This document shows, one piece after another, positions 1 to 18,100 of a DNA stretch of 64,000 nt. Source of the stretch: Holtermannia corniformis. Taxonomy: Eukaryota; Basidiomycota; Tremellomycetes; Holtermanniales. The position numbers were made by a program, and so were the translations under genes. The stretch lies in assembly GCA_001599935.1 (NCBI GenBank), contig BCIJ01000005.1, positions 836,322 through 900,321 on the forward strand, given 5' to 3'. Positions within the stretch are counted from its first letter, which is position 1. Every line of letters starts with the position of its first letter. The notes under the pieces are model-generated. The model was not told the DNA's origin. It made no database searches and saw nothing but the letters and a program-made list of their open reading frames with translations.

Positions 1-2079
1 GGCCGGGGTACTGACCGCCTTTGGTAACGGGGACGTAGCCGATCTCAAGGTCCATTGGGACCTTGGCATCACCCTCAGTCTTGAGACGACGGAGCAGGTC
101 AGCCAGTTGCTTGGTCTTGGTTGGGCTAGCCCAACCGATGACCCGGCCGTCCAGTTGTACGACAACCGATTTGCGACCGTCAATGTTGGCAGCAAAAACT
201 TGGGTCATGCCATGTGCGGACAGCAGTTGAGGGATATGGGATACGTCGAGTGTTTGCGTGACAATCTTGCAGGTGTGTGACAGATGGTTGAGCAGACCAC
301 ACGGCGAACCGTCAGGTGTGTGCACGGGGCACAGGAAACCCCAAGACTCGGGCAGCAGCTTGCGGACCGTCGTAGTCTTGAGCTCGGCAAAGAAGGCACC
401 ACGGTGGATGCACCGGAAGTGAGACAGGTAACGGTAAAAGTTGAGCTTTTCGGCCACAATCGTGTAACCGGACGTTTGCTGTAAGTCGAGACCGGTGGGG
501 GATACAAGGTTACCCGTGGCGAGGAAGAACGAGAGCTTGGAACCAACATCAAAATTGGCTTTTTGCACCACCGTTTGAAAGTATTTGGCTGTTGTGTGAG
601 CGCAGGTCGAGTGCTCATCATACTACTTACGATCGAGAAAGTCCTTGGCGCGCCCCAAGCGCACATCGGCAGTGATGGCCTGGCGGATCTGTGCCAGGCA
701 GTCCTCGAAACGCTCCTTGATGATCATGCCGTACAAGAAACCTGGAAGAAGCACTTCTTGGTGCTGAGGCGAATCTGGGTTGTCGGCACACGAGGCGCCT
801 GAAACGAGCGAGTAGAGCTTTCGCAGCATGAACCTGGATGATGTCAATGACGGCGCTGCGTCAAGGATGAATACTCACAAGAGCATGCGGAACTTTTCCC
901 GGGGGCTCGGCAGATGAACGAGTACAACCTTTTTGAGCAACCAAGTCCCCACAGCAATGTCTGACCAGTCCTCTGGACAACCAAGCACGACACGGAACTT
1001 GTCGCCGAGGTAGGCAAGGCATTGCTCGCCCGTGTGCAGTCCCCACGTCTTTTGGCCACGCAGCAAAAGCTCAACACGGTCGGTGAGAAAGGTGTTCTCG
1101 TATTCGCCCTGAACCAGTCCCTCGAACACCTCCTTGTCGGATGCGTTGACGAGCGCCTTGAGGATGAGTACGAGCGGGATCATGTACTCGACCTTGCGCC
1201 AGGCGAACCGCAGCGTCGCTCCGCCGTTGGACAGGTAGTGCAGCGTGTTGGTGCACGCGGATTGGTCGGGTCGAACGCAGCGAATCTGGCAACCGTAGGG
1301 AGTGTAGCTCGGTCCACGCTTGGCGAACGAAGGACGGATGAGGGAGATGGCATGATGCCGACGAGGAAGAATCAGGTAGCGGATAATCTTCTCGTTACCA
1401 TTGACGATGAAGTAGCCACCAAATGACGATGATTCTTCGTGCCGACGAACGAGATCGGCGGCCGACATTTTCTCAATGTTGCACCGATTCGAGCGCACCA
1501 TGACGGGCAGCAGTCCACAGTCGCGGACCATTTCTTGCGTCTCCTGTGTACCGCTGGGTCCGGTCACAGTCCATTTCAAATGCACGTTGAGCCGTGAGCG
1601 GTAGGTGACAAGCCTCTCGCGAGCCTGAACTGTCAGCTATAATCGGTACGGCCTTGTGCACTTACCTCGGAAGGAAAGATACGTGGCTGCGTCAAGCGTC
1701 TGTCCTTGTCTTGAGACTCGGGCTTGCCGAGCGAGAACGACTCGATTTTGTCTACATTGTCAGCTCATGATTAACATCCAAGCACAGACTTACAGGTAAT
1801 CTTTGACCCATACGGGAAGCCGTCGACTGCCTTGCCATCGAACACAACTTTCTCACCGATATCCTCGATCCCGAGCGCAATGAGACCCTTGCCTCTGCCC
1901 GTATCATCCTCGGTCAATGCATTAAACGACTGGATGTGCGGCGCAACGAGCTCGTCGAGAGCCGGGTAATCGGAGCTGTTGGGCGGCGGATGCCGAAACT
2001 GACGCTCACGCTTGAGAGTGTGGAATGTCTGGGTGGATGGCCCGGCGTGAGGGCTCAGCGGGTCGCTCACGTTGACCAT
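1..2079 (-). CDS. RPA2: RNA polymerase I second-largest subunit (Rpa2/Rpa135), 5' part
   Basis: Encodes the N-terminal half of the second-largest (beta-like) subunit of RNA polymerase I, which makes pre-rRNA in the nucleolus. The gene runs off the left edge. Exons on the minus strand: 2079-1794, 1751-1666, 1624-879, 833-631 and 588-1; the introns are 41-45 nt. Translated text follows the family closely: MVRSNRCNIEKMS, GGYFIVNGNEKIIR, RRHHAISLIRPSF, CVRPDQSACTNTLHYL, then HQEVLLPGFLYGMIIKERF and, near position 300, GFLCPVHTPDGSPCGLLNH. The start MVNVSDPLSPH is the first ATG in frame; longer open reading upstream depends on non-ATG codons. The stop of the ABC transporter lies 120 bp upstream on the same strand. 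Identity is firm; the catalytic C-terminal half is not in the window. Confidence 0.96.
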
Positions 2080-2199
2080 GGTGTGCGTGAAGATGTATAG
2101 GACCGCCGACGCAAACACTTTTGCTGCCTGCGGACAGAAATCTGGTTGCTTTCCCACGATCGTCAGAACAGGACAGGCACGGTACGGTGGCATCACTGC

Positions 2200-7678
<5,479 letters not shown>

Positions 7679-7906
7679 TTGGTTAACTTGACGTTAACAA
7701 AGTCAGGCGAGATTATGCTAATGGTAGTGGCGGGGAAGGGGTAGGAGAGAGCGTATAAAAGTGAGCTTCCATCGACTTTAAGGGCCAGCAACAGACCCTC
7801 TGAAAGGTGGAGAAGTTCCTTTGGTCAACGAGAAGCTGAAAGGTGATCCACGCACCCAGTCTCAGGTGCAAGTCAAACATATTAGCATGTCTCTGTCAAA
7901 GGCTTG

Positions 7907-10900
7907 TCATACTGTCGGCAGAAGACTCAAGCGTTGCAGCTCGTCGTATAGTGACATCCTATGCGGGCGGCGCACATGAACACACGAGCGGCGAGCATCG
8001 CTTGGTTGCCTGGGTCCGTCAGCCATGAGAAGGGTGGCGAAGGCCTTCGACACGGCGGCCATGAACGATTGAGCGTTCTTTTGCGCCGCGTCTGCTCTAC
8101 TTCGTATTTGTACGATCTCTGCGCGAGTCAGACCCTGCAGCAGGTGTCAATGTCAGGCGAATTTGCCTTTGAAAACCTACCGCGTAGCTACAGAGGTCTC
8201 TGAAGCCTGATACCTGTCGATCGAACAGCTCGAGTGGTGGACCGAATTCGATGATCTCCCCAGCCTCCATGACAAAAATCCGGTCGAACCAAGCGATTGT
8301 CTGCAGGCGGTGAGCGATGCAAATAATGGTCACGTCAGTCAACTCGGCTTGAAGGACCCCTTGGATCAGTGCTTCAGTTGCCGAGTCAACTGCCGAAGTG
8401 CCCTCGTCCATGACCATCAGTCGTGAGCGCTTGACCATTGCGCGCGCCAGCGAGATGAGTTGCCTTTCGCCGACGCTGAAGTTGTCCGAAATTACGCAGT
8501 CGAGCTTGAACTTATCCATCGTTCGGTCGGATTCTGCCAAGCCAGCACGCTGCAAAGCTTCGTTTAGCTCCGCGTCAGTATGCTCGCCGAAAGGATCTAA
8601 GTTGTCTCGGACAGTGCCGACGAACAAAGCGCCATCTTGCGGTATCATGGCGATGCTGGATCGAAGCTGGCTGCATCAGCGCTTGGTCATAGCAGTAATC
8701 CGATTGGGCTCACAGTTTCAAGACCAATTTGACGGACGTCGACATTGTCAATCGTGATGAAGCCCTCAGCGAGCTCTGTGATGCGCAGTAGTGCGGCAAC
8801 CAGGCTACTCTTGCCCGCGCCTGTCCTTCCAACGATACCGACCTTTTCGCCTGGGCGCACGTCGAATGAGATGTCGCGGAAGACTGCAGGTTGACGCGGC
8901 CCATACCGTAGCTCGACGTTGTCAAAATTAACGTGACCTGCGTAGGGCCATGCGCTTGGTGGGTCATGCGGTCGCTTGACGTCACCTTCGGTTTCAAGCC
9001 GACCATACTCAGCCATGCGCTCCACGCTGTTCATGTCTTGGTCGACGATTGCAACGAGGTTGACAAGCTGAGAGATGAGTGACAACGTAGCTGCGGCAAA
9101 TACGCACCGTAGACATGACTGGACCTGTCAGCTTGACGACAGCGCGTGAAGCTGCTTACCTGTTGTTGTCGCCAAGGTATAGGACAGGACGACACCAAGT
9201 CGCGCCGGGTTGACGGTGTCCCTGGTTGCAGCGCCAAATAGAGCGATTCCCTATAGCGGTCAGTCTGGCTCAAGCCGCGGAGGCCACCTGCCAGGATAAG
9301 TAGGTTGCCAAAGAAGTCGAGGCGAATTCCAAGCCACCTATGGTATTCAGTGGTCAATCACCTGGACTGGCAAACTTACTGCTGCAATGTGACCTACGAC
9401 AGGTCAGTGAAGGCACTGCTGAGTGAGAAGGGCACTCACCGTAATGATGTAGGCTTTCTAAAACCTGATTAGCTTAGTCTTTGCGATCTATTCACTTACA
9501 CACTCGTCGTCGACTGCAGACTGTATCTCGTGCATGAAGCGGTCTTGTTGGCCAAAAGCGCGTATCGTTGATAAGCCATCGACCTGGGCAAGTCAGTCCG
9601 CTAGGGGTGGCGCTGGTGGCGCACCTGTTCCCCGAAGCGTGAATAGATGTGGGATCGCAATAGCGCATCAACCCGCTTGACTTCGCGGCTTGTGCGTGTG
9701 TAGAACACTCCGCAAAGGTACTGGGCCGTGTAAACAGTGAGTATCTGAGAGCATCGACTCACATAGACCGCGATCAGTGGAATAAACATACTGCCGAGGA
9801 TTGGGAACACCCAGAGTACGAGCCCGATGGTTCCGAATAGGGAGAGTAAGTTCCTACAAATATCAGTAGGCTTCATCCGGTCAAACAGCTTACGTCAAGA
9901 GCAAGTTCCACTGGTACGAGAGTCGATCATCCAGCAGCTCTGTATCCTTGCTCAAACGCGAGGTGATGCGACCGATCGGAGTGGCGTCGAAGAAGCGTAC
10001 CGGGCTTCGACTGATGTTGTCAAGCGCCTTGTTGTACGCCGCGTAGGATGCCCTGATGCCCGCAGCTGTCATTGCAAACGTTGCAATCCAAGTGAGCACA
10101 GCTTGACCGGCACCAAAGCCTGTTATTGTCAATGGCAGCCTCATCAATATACTCACGCACCTCCATAAACACCGATGTACTGCCCAGACTGCCAGCCTTG
10201 TATGGAGCGGTCGGTCCACAGACCTAAGAAAACTGTGGTCCCGACTCGGCAGAGCTGAGCGCCTCCCAGCAGAAGCATGAAGGCCACTACGCCATACACA
10301 GAGCCCATCATGGTGATGAAGTCGCGATAGACTTTCCAAGTGATGGCACCGGTCTGGCGCTCTTCTTCGTCGATCACCTTGCTGTGCTCTTTCGGCCCAG
10401 ATGCGTTCTCTACCTGGTACTGCTCACTGCGATCTGTTCCGCCCATTTGACTGCTGACAAGCTGCTTCAGGTCGAATAGGCTTGCAAGAGACTGCAGTGT
10501 CAGCTAGACCAGGCGATTGTCAGACCGACCTTGTAGGTGCCTTGGCGCAGGATGCGTCCCGAGTTGCCGTCACTCTCCATCAGAACAATGTGATCGGCAC
10601 GCGGTAGGGTTGGCAGCTATCTTGTCAGTCTCTGCAAGTGAGGTGACCCTGCTTACATGGTGCGTTACGAGGATGCGGGTACAGCCAGCCAGAGGTCCAC
10701 TCAGGATACACTTGTCCAACATGTGTGCGCCAACCTGTCGAATAAGCTACATTCTTTTGGTACTGACAGTCTTACACGGGCATCGACCGCCGATAGCTGC
10801 TCAATGAGCTCGAGTCGCAGCACTAAAGGGTACTCACTGGATCATCCAGGAGCACGATATCACCTGGTCGATAGGCAGCACGAGCCATGGAGATGCGCTG

Positions 10901-13239
10901 ACGCTGACCTCCTGATAGCGTCGAAGCCGTTACTTCGGCGTCTATACCACCAAGAGTCTGCAGATCCTGGCGCAGGCAACAAGCGTCAATCACCGCCTGC
11001 AAGCGCCTTTCGTCGGGCGCTGCGCCAAAGGTGATGTTGTCTCGGATAGTGCCAGTCATGATCCACGGCTGCTGCGGAACTAGCGATGTTAGCGAAAGAA
11101 GGGCACTGTACAATCTCACCATAGCTCGTCTGGCCCGAAACTTTCACGATCCCGTCATCCGTCTCCATCTCCCGCAGCAGACATTGCAACAGTGCAGACT
11201 TGCCTGAGCCAATCCGACCAACGACACACACGAGCGAGCCTGCGTCGTCAATACTGATGCGTATTCCTATCACAAACCTTTTGGAATCAGCAAGTTGAGA
11301 TCGCGTAGACGGAATGGCTCTGTCGAGTTCTTTTGCTCGTTTACCGACTGGGCAAACCCAAAGTCGCCCTGCACCTGCACAGCCCACGGCTCATTGTCGG
11401 ACAATGGCGAGGCGGGTAGCTCTTGGCTGGCGAGGAGGGCACCTATGCGGCCCAAAGCCACATAGGCATCGAGGATTGCTTGGAACGCCAGGGGGAGCAT
11501 GCTGAGGGGAGTCTGCAAGATGTTGAAGAGCTGAAGGCTCGAAAATATCGTAGCAGCATCGAGAGAGTGGCCGGTAAGTGAATAGGTGACGTACGTCACT
11601 GACGGGTTAGCAGGGTCACATACGGTACCCGAGACTCACAGACCGCAGCCAATGTCGGCAAGAATGCCATTGTCGACGTGAGTGTTGCCCTGTGGAAGCC
11701 GCTTTTCTTGAGGTATTTCAGTTCGTCTCGACGAAAGTTGAGAATCCGGGAGGTAAACCACTGTTCCCATGCATACATCTTGATGCTGCGGATCTTTTCC
11801 AAAAGCTCCGATGTGAGACCAACCTGCTTATGTTAGCTTCTAAGGAAGACTCAACGACAACTTACGCGCTTGTCAACGATGTTCAGCTGGGCCTGACGGG
11901 CTTTGATCAATATCCCGAACAGCAGTGCCTGTATGGGAGCTGACGCAATCAGAACCTGCTAGTGTCAGCGGAACGCCGGCAGAGGAGGGTACAAACGCAC
12001 CGCAAGGCCGACGAACGCACTATAACCTAGCAAGTGTACCAACAAGCCAATCCCCGCGCAGATCTGCAACGGCTGAAGCAAGACGTTGAACATAGAGCCA
12101 ACCGCCCAGTCCTGCGATATCAGTCCGAGCTGTGGAGCTGACAGTAGCTCACTAAGTATGATGCATCGGCCGACAGTGCCGTGATCAGCCGACCGTTGGT
12201 GTATTCCAGGCGCGAGCGACTTGAGAGGCGCCTGCGAGATGAGCACCATTTGCTGCAATTGATTCACCTACAAGCTCTTCCGAGAAATAACGTCGATGAC
12301 CTGGACAGTTGAGCTCCATTCCAGAGTCATAGAGGACGTACAGCAGACCGCATCAACAGACCAATCGTCATTGAGCGCTGGTGGAAGTGCTGACTCAACA
12401 GGCTATGCGCTTGTAGCATGGCGAACAAGCCAATTGCGACTCCGATGGTGGTAGCCAGCGACGGTGGTTTGGCGAGACCGTCCGTGCTCGGACCAGAGTG
12501 ATATGAGTGTGCCTTGGTGATCTGACTGAGCAAAGCCTGTGTGACCAGAGGTGAGGTAATTTCGAGAGCCACTGTGGACTCAGCCTTGTACGGGGATAAT
12601 GGCAGCACTCACTTGCAGACGCTTGCAACAGACCCGTAGGCCAAAGCTGCCTTCGAAATGTTGCATAGAGCGCTCGGGGTAGTAGCTTCTTGGAAGCGCC
12701 TGCCACATCTTGGCATTTGGTATCGACAGGCTCAGGCGGGTACTGCTGTGGCTCGTGGGTCGCGTTGATCCCCTTTCCTGCATATGAAGTGGACTCCGAC
12801 ACCATTGTCGAGGAGCCACTTGAGCAGGTGTCGCACGAATGTACGCTACTGGCGTCGATGTCTCTGTGAGTGCATTGTGTGCAGGCGCAGGCGTTATCTA
12901 CCGCAAGCCCGGCTACCGTCAGTTGTGTCAGCAAGTTGGCCTCGAGAGCATCAGCGGTGCGTTTGCATTGATGAGCGTCATCGAGATCCCAGAGGTCTGC
13001 GAGTGGTCAACTGGGCGCCTGTATCGTAAACAGCTCGTCACCATCGGCTTGAAGCGGGCGTGAGTAGCCGACCTTGACTCGTGAGCACCGCCCTACCACA
13101 ACGACGAGCCTACCTTCAACAGACTTGTGAGCCAACTGAGCAACAGCTTGGAAAGTGGATTGGCATCGTTAGCAGGTAGCTTGACAGCTTGAAAGGCAGC
13201 GGGTGGGTGAGGCTTGGGATGGTAGAAGGGGATCAGCAT
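7907..13239 (-). CDS. ABCC (Yor1-like) multidrug ABC transporter, copy 2
   Basis: Tandem paralogue of the preceding ABC gene, same strand, with 228 bp between its stop and the start of copy 1. The start MLIPFYHPKPHPP at 13239 mirrors MGIPFYHPKP of copy 1. After two introns the Yor1-type motif VGYSRPLQAD / DLWDLDDAH follows. TMD1 covers about 12600-11500. NBD1 (11390-10820) has GRIGSGKS, LSGGQRQRISMARA and LLDDPVS. TMD2 covers about 10450-9100. NBD2 (8960-8200) has [10 protein letters not shown], signature NFSVGERQLISLARA and VMDEGTSAVD. The C-terminal intron joins LCSYA to GLTRAEIVQIR, parallel to LCDNANLTRDYI in copy 1. The tail then runs to TGA at 7907-7909. The linker between NBD1 and TMD2 and the Cys/Thr-rich N-terminal insert differ clearly from copy 1, so the duplication is not recent. 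Confidence 0.92.
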
Positions 13240-13685
13240 GCTGGACAATCAGCTCGGAAAGCGCGACCTGTGCGTGCGGCCTACTGCAATGGGTGGTGGG
13301 TGTAGGGCTTGTGCTGTCTCTCGCTCGATTGACCTCCCCACGCATCTTTGATTGGGAGTATCAGATAAGCGGACTGGCTTACGATGGAAAAGGAAGCTGT
13401 CCTTTGACTTCTCCAATGTCAGCATCTCCGCCTAGCGACGAGCGCTCGCCTGCCCAATCAGCGGCTCAGATCTCCTTTGAGCATGGTCACTGAGACGAAG
13501 CGTCGGACCCGATAGGTTATGGGAACATGCGGTCAAGCCAATAGTGGACGAGCTGTCGAGCGGGCAAGTGACTAGGGGTTCCAATCCGAGTTGCTAGCAG
13601 CTCGCTAGCAGCTCGCTAGCACCATTCTAGCAAACACTAGCTGCGGTTGTCTTCCGAGCGGCCACCGGCGTTGCGGCCTGATGAA
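13240..13685. promoter_or_regulatory. Divergent intergenic region ABC copy 2 / TDG
   Basis: This 446-bp gap separates the ABC transporter start (minus) from the TDG start (plus), so it should hold both promoters. Just upstream of TDG (about 13590-13621) there are about three tandem copies of an 11-nt unit, GCTAGCAGCTC. No ORF with family character and no RNA gene was seen. Confidence 0.5.
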
Positions 13686-15109
13686 ATGACTGCACAGCAG
13701 GCGCCAGGCGCACCTGGGCCTGCAACGCCCAGCAAGCTAGCAGTTCACTTGAAGAAGTATGCTCTTGCCACTCCATCGCCATCTCCGGTAGCGCTCTCCA
13801 AGGCAAAGGCCTCTCCAGCAAGAACCACGCGGTCAGTCACTAAACCTGTGACGCCACTTAAACGGGCCTCGAGGACATGGGACTCGGAAGACGAAGAAGA
13901 GCCATCACCTGGGCCTTCGAGTGCGAAAGCCAAGTATATCAAGAAGCCGAGACCGTACGCTTCGCCAGACGTGTACAAGCACCTCCGCAACCTCAATGAT
14001 CACTTTGGACCCGGCGTGGAGCGTGAGTCGACAGTATGCCGTGTACGTCGGCTTACAACTTAGTGATTTTCTGTGGGATCAAGTGAGTCTGATGCGCCGG
14101 TATCGTCACCTATCAACGACGATAGTCCTGGAAAGCAATCGGCCATCAATGGGCATCACTATGCGAATAAGACGAACCGGTTCTGGAAGTGCTTGCATGG
14201 CTCCGGTGAGTGTCAATGAGAATGGGAGTACATTACTTATAATAGGCTTCACCGAGCGGCTGCTTGACGCTTCCGATGACTTTACTTTGCCTGCAAAATA
14301 CAAGCTGGGTTTGGTGCGTGACTGGTTGCTACCAATTGGCTCTGACTCGAACAGACCAACCTAGTAGACAGACCTACCTCGGAAGTAGGTGATCCTCCAT
14401 ACAGCCTGGCTCTGACAACCGCAGCAAGCCGAACTATCGACACTCGAGATGCGCCAGTCAGTCCCGGCTCTTCTACGCAAAATCGACAAGCACCAGCCGC
14501 TCGTTGTCTGCTTTGTTGGCAAGAAGATCTGGGACGTGTTTGAAGGCGTCATCAGCAAGACTGCGCGGATTGATGAGACTGGCGTGCAGCCGCGATCGCC
14601 AGTCCTCGCCAAAGTAGAGGAGGTCAAGGCGGAGCCCGACTTGGTTCCCAGTCCTGCGAAGGGCTCTCGAGCCGTTCAGTTGTTGTCATTGGATCTTGAT
14701 GGACACGTCAAAGCGGAGTCTGTGCCAGTCACACCGCCTCGCCGACCTACGTCCAGGGTGAAGACGCCAAAACCAGGACCGTGGCAATGGGATCAACCGA
14801 GGCCCTTCAAGTACGTGTCAGGAGCCGAGGCAGGTGGACGTGGCATCTGCTACTTCTGGGTGGTGCCCAGTACATCTGGGCTTGAACGAACACTGGTCAG
14901 TGCGAAATGAAGCATCGGCCGTACTCATTCGCTAGTTGGTCGACAAGATCAACCTTTTTCGCGCCGTACGCGAGTTTCTCGAGCGGGTCCGCAGCGGGTC
15001 CATCGACCCCAGCGATTACCGCTCAATCGACAACGACGGCGTAGCAACCACGTTGAAAGCATTTGAAGACGCAGCCGCGAGGAGACCCGAGCGCGAGATG
15101 TCCGAGTAG
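13686..15109 (+). CDS. Thymine-DNA glycosylase / Mug-type G:T(U) mismatch DNA glycosylase
   Basis: Removes T or U from G:T and G:U mismatches in base-excision repair; nuclear. An N-terminal Ser/Pro-rich basic tail precedes the Mug/TDG fold, RPYASPDVYKHLRNL. After two short introns come IFCGINPG (active-site motif 1; the Asn of GINPG activates the water) and GHHYANKTNRFWKCLH. Later come DDFTLPAKYKLGL, TNLVDRPTSEQAELS, VVCFVGKKIWDVF and, as motif 2, FWVVPSTSG. Introns are about 37-43 nt (for example one joins GLERTL to LVDKINLF). The C-terminus runs to TAG at 15107-15109. The first in-frame ATG is 13686; upstream open codons begin at a TTG. It converges on CFT1, with 49 bp between the stops. 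Confidence 0.92.
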
Positions 15110-15158
15110 ATTACATTCATGTCCTAGTTGTACAATCCCAACGTCATCAATGCCATGC

Positions 15159-18100
15159 CTACCAGAACCCGCCCAAAGCTTGCAAGTCGCTTGCGACCGT
15201 GACGGCGTCGGTGCCAATCTGCCGCATCATCTCGCGCTGCGCCGTCGTCGGCTGCAACGCAAAGTGGTGTAGGAGCTGCCCATCGAGAATCCCCTTTGAC
15301 AACGGCTTGGGTACAAGGTCGTTGCGCACCGTCCGGTATGCGCGTGGGTTGAGACCGGCGACATGCTCGGCGCTGCGGACCATTTGATCTTGAACGAGTT
15401 GCAAGCGTTTGTACCGCGCAGGCTTGACGGCCACGAGTGTCGTCAACGAGCCCTCAGCGGTGCCTGCTTATTAGCAAGGGTTGGCTACTAGGTGATCACT
15501 TACCATAGACGATTTGCGTTTGCGGGGCATATTTTTCCTCTTCGGTTCGCCGCCTAGCGATCGTCAAGGACGCCAAGTGTAGTGCGCCGGCCTGGTATTC
15601 TGTTCGGCAGAGCAACCGCTCGCCAGCATTGGTCTCCGGATCTGAGGGGTTAGAACAGTTACCAGCCACTCTGGCACCTACCAGTTGCATCATACTCGAG
15701 CAGGCGCATGATGCTGTGCCGGTCTGACGTGATGAACGCGACTTGACCGTCGTGGATGAGAAAGTCGGAAAGGTTGAGCGAGGTTGGCTTCACGTCTTTA
15801 CTGATTGTTACAAGCTTGTATGGATCCTCCTGTGCCGTGTGAGTTGCACTCTTGGATGGGATCGTGCGCACCTGGAAGCCCACGAACCACACGCTCTTGA
15901 CCATGTCGCTGATGAGAATGAGGTTCTTGAAGACTTTGATGCTGGTCACGTAGAGCATGACGTCGAGGAAAGCTAGACCCATGAGGCGCTCGTCATAGTC
16001 GAGGCCCTTGACGAAGACCTGCGTTGTTAGCTATATTCAATCAGTGTCAACCAACCTTGGGCCCGTTCGAGTGGATGAGGTAACCGTTGATATCGGCGAG
16101 CGCAGTGACGGGGTTACGGCAATCATCACGCGCGCGCAGCTTGAGTCGAAAGCCGCTGCCCGGGTCATTGGGATCCGGTACCGTTTCGACCACCTCGAAG
16201 ATGTAGACCTGCTCCCGTCAGCCTGACTCGAGCACTGTCGACATGTACCCACCCCTCCACGCGACTGGCGGTCTTCAGCATAGTTGAAGCCAGTCCCTAC
16301 GGCGATAAAGTCCTTGCGCCCTCCCGGGGTACTTTGCGATTCGAGATTGACGCTCTCGAGACAGAGGACGATTTCATTCTGCTTGAACTCGAAACTGTAA
16401 ACGTTAGAATGTGTCAGTAGGATCCAAAATACTCACCCGTCTAATACACGGAAAGGCTCGGATCCCTGCGACAGCAACTCGAGCGTTCCACGTTCGTTCA
16501 CCGGCGGAATCAACGTTTCGCCTGAACAAGTCAGCTTATCTCATCTCAGCACACGCGTGAAAAGTTGACTGACCCTGAGGACCAAGCTGAATCTCGGCTT
16601 CCTCATCATACAACTGAAACTTCGACGTCATTGTCGCCGAAGCCACATAATGCGCCGAAGACGGGTCGTACGTGACGCTCGTGTACGGCCGTTGCATGCG
16701 ATAGCGGTCACAAGGCATTGCGAATTCAGTATCGAGTTCGGGTGGGAAATAGCAGATGAACGTGCCCTGCTTCATCAGCGTTGATCCTGCAGGCACCGGA
16801 GGCTCACATCCTCGACGCGGATGAAGTAGTCGCCCATGTTGCCAAGATGAGTCGTCCGCCCGAACGCCATGGCCGCCTGTTTGAGACCGTATGACCGCAC
16901 GGGGTGTGCGTCGGACGATAGGATCCAGCATGGCTTTTCACCCGTGATGAATGCGCCCGTGTGGGTTTCGAGGTTTGCGAAGGGGTGGATGGTGATTGGG
17001 ATCCGGGTCGACAGCACCTGCGATAGGGACTTGCGAAAGCGGACTGCGAGCGAACGTCGTGTCTGCGCCGACGCATCAAGGGTGAAGCGCGGCTGGGCCT
17101 CGTACACGTTGAGGCGGCCAGAGGCGTGCACAACCTGGCGGTCAGCAAAGTATGTACCGAGCAAGCACTCACAAGGCAGAAAGGCCGGAGATTCCGCCTA
17201 CCCATCGGCAAGAACACCATCTGCCTCACAGGATCCTCCTCCTCACTTACGCTCCGCGCCTTATCGCCATCATCCGTAAACGATGCCGCCGAGGTCGCGA
17301 GACCATCCGAACGCAAAACTAGCGTCAGATCAGGCAGTGCGCGGATCTCAAACGCCCCAGACGTTGTCAGGCTCGCGAGCCACTGGGTACCTCGACCTGT
17401 ATCGAGTGCAGACTCCATGCTGGGCTGTTCTGACGTGATGGCGGGCTTCTCGTCCTGTAGGCGGCGGATCTGGTCTTGTGTGAGCTGGCCGCGGGTCTTG
17501 CTGAGCGGTCGGGTCGCTGTCGACGTGGCTTCGTCACCGATAGTCTGCTCGACTGCCTCGAAAGTCCGGAAGACGCCCGTCACGTCGGCAAACACGTCGA
17601 TCGCAAAGTAAGCCTGTAAAGTCAGTCACAGCTCAACACCCAGCTCACCCACCTCTTCCAGATCCGTCTCTCGCACACTTAGAGTCCTCGCAACACTGTC
17701 GCCTACCACGAACAGGACTGACCCGTCCGCACGCCGTGCAGCAATATAAGGGTCCGAGACGCTTGCGGATGCAAAGTCGACCTCGGAGTCATTTACAAGC
17801 TCTTGCACCGTCTTGCCCTCTGCATCGTACAGTGTGACCGCGCGCGGCGTGACGATGACAAAGCACGAGCGGGAGAACAAGGTCGCGGCCGTGATAGCGA
17901 CAGAGGAGATTTTTTGGCGGACATCGGGCGTCGCGGCCGTCGATAGAGCATGAATCTGCAGCAGTGAGTTTGGGCTCTAAATCCTTCGAAAAGACATACG
18001 CTGGTAGACTGCCCGTCGGTACTGACGAGTACCGTACTCCTCTCCGCATCCGGCACGTTCTTGAACAACTTTTGCCCCGTCGGCCGCAAGACTGGCAAGA

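Noticed and set aside
7745..7760. TATAAAA as promoter of ABC copy 1
   Set aside because: The motif reads on plus while the gene is on minus, and nothing on plus starts downstream at a fitting distance.
13550..13625. T-arm-like GGTTCCAATCC suggesting a tRNA
   Set aside because: No matching acceptor stem, D-arm or anticodon arm around it; the following bases are an 11-nt tandem repeat. No tRNA or rRNA gene was found anywhere in the window.
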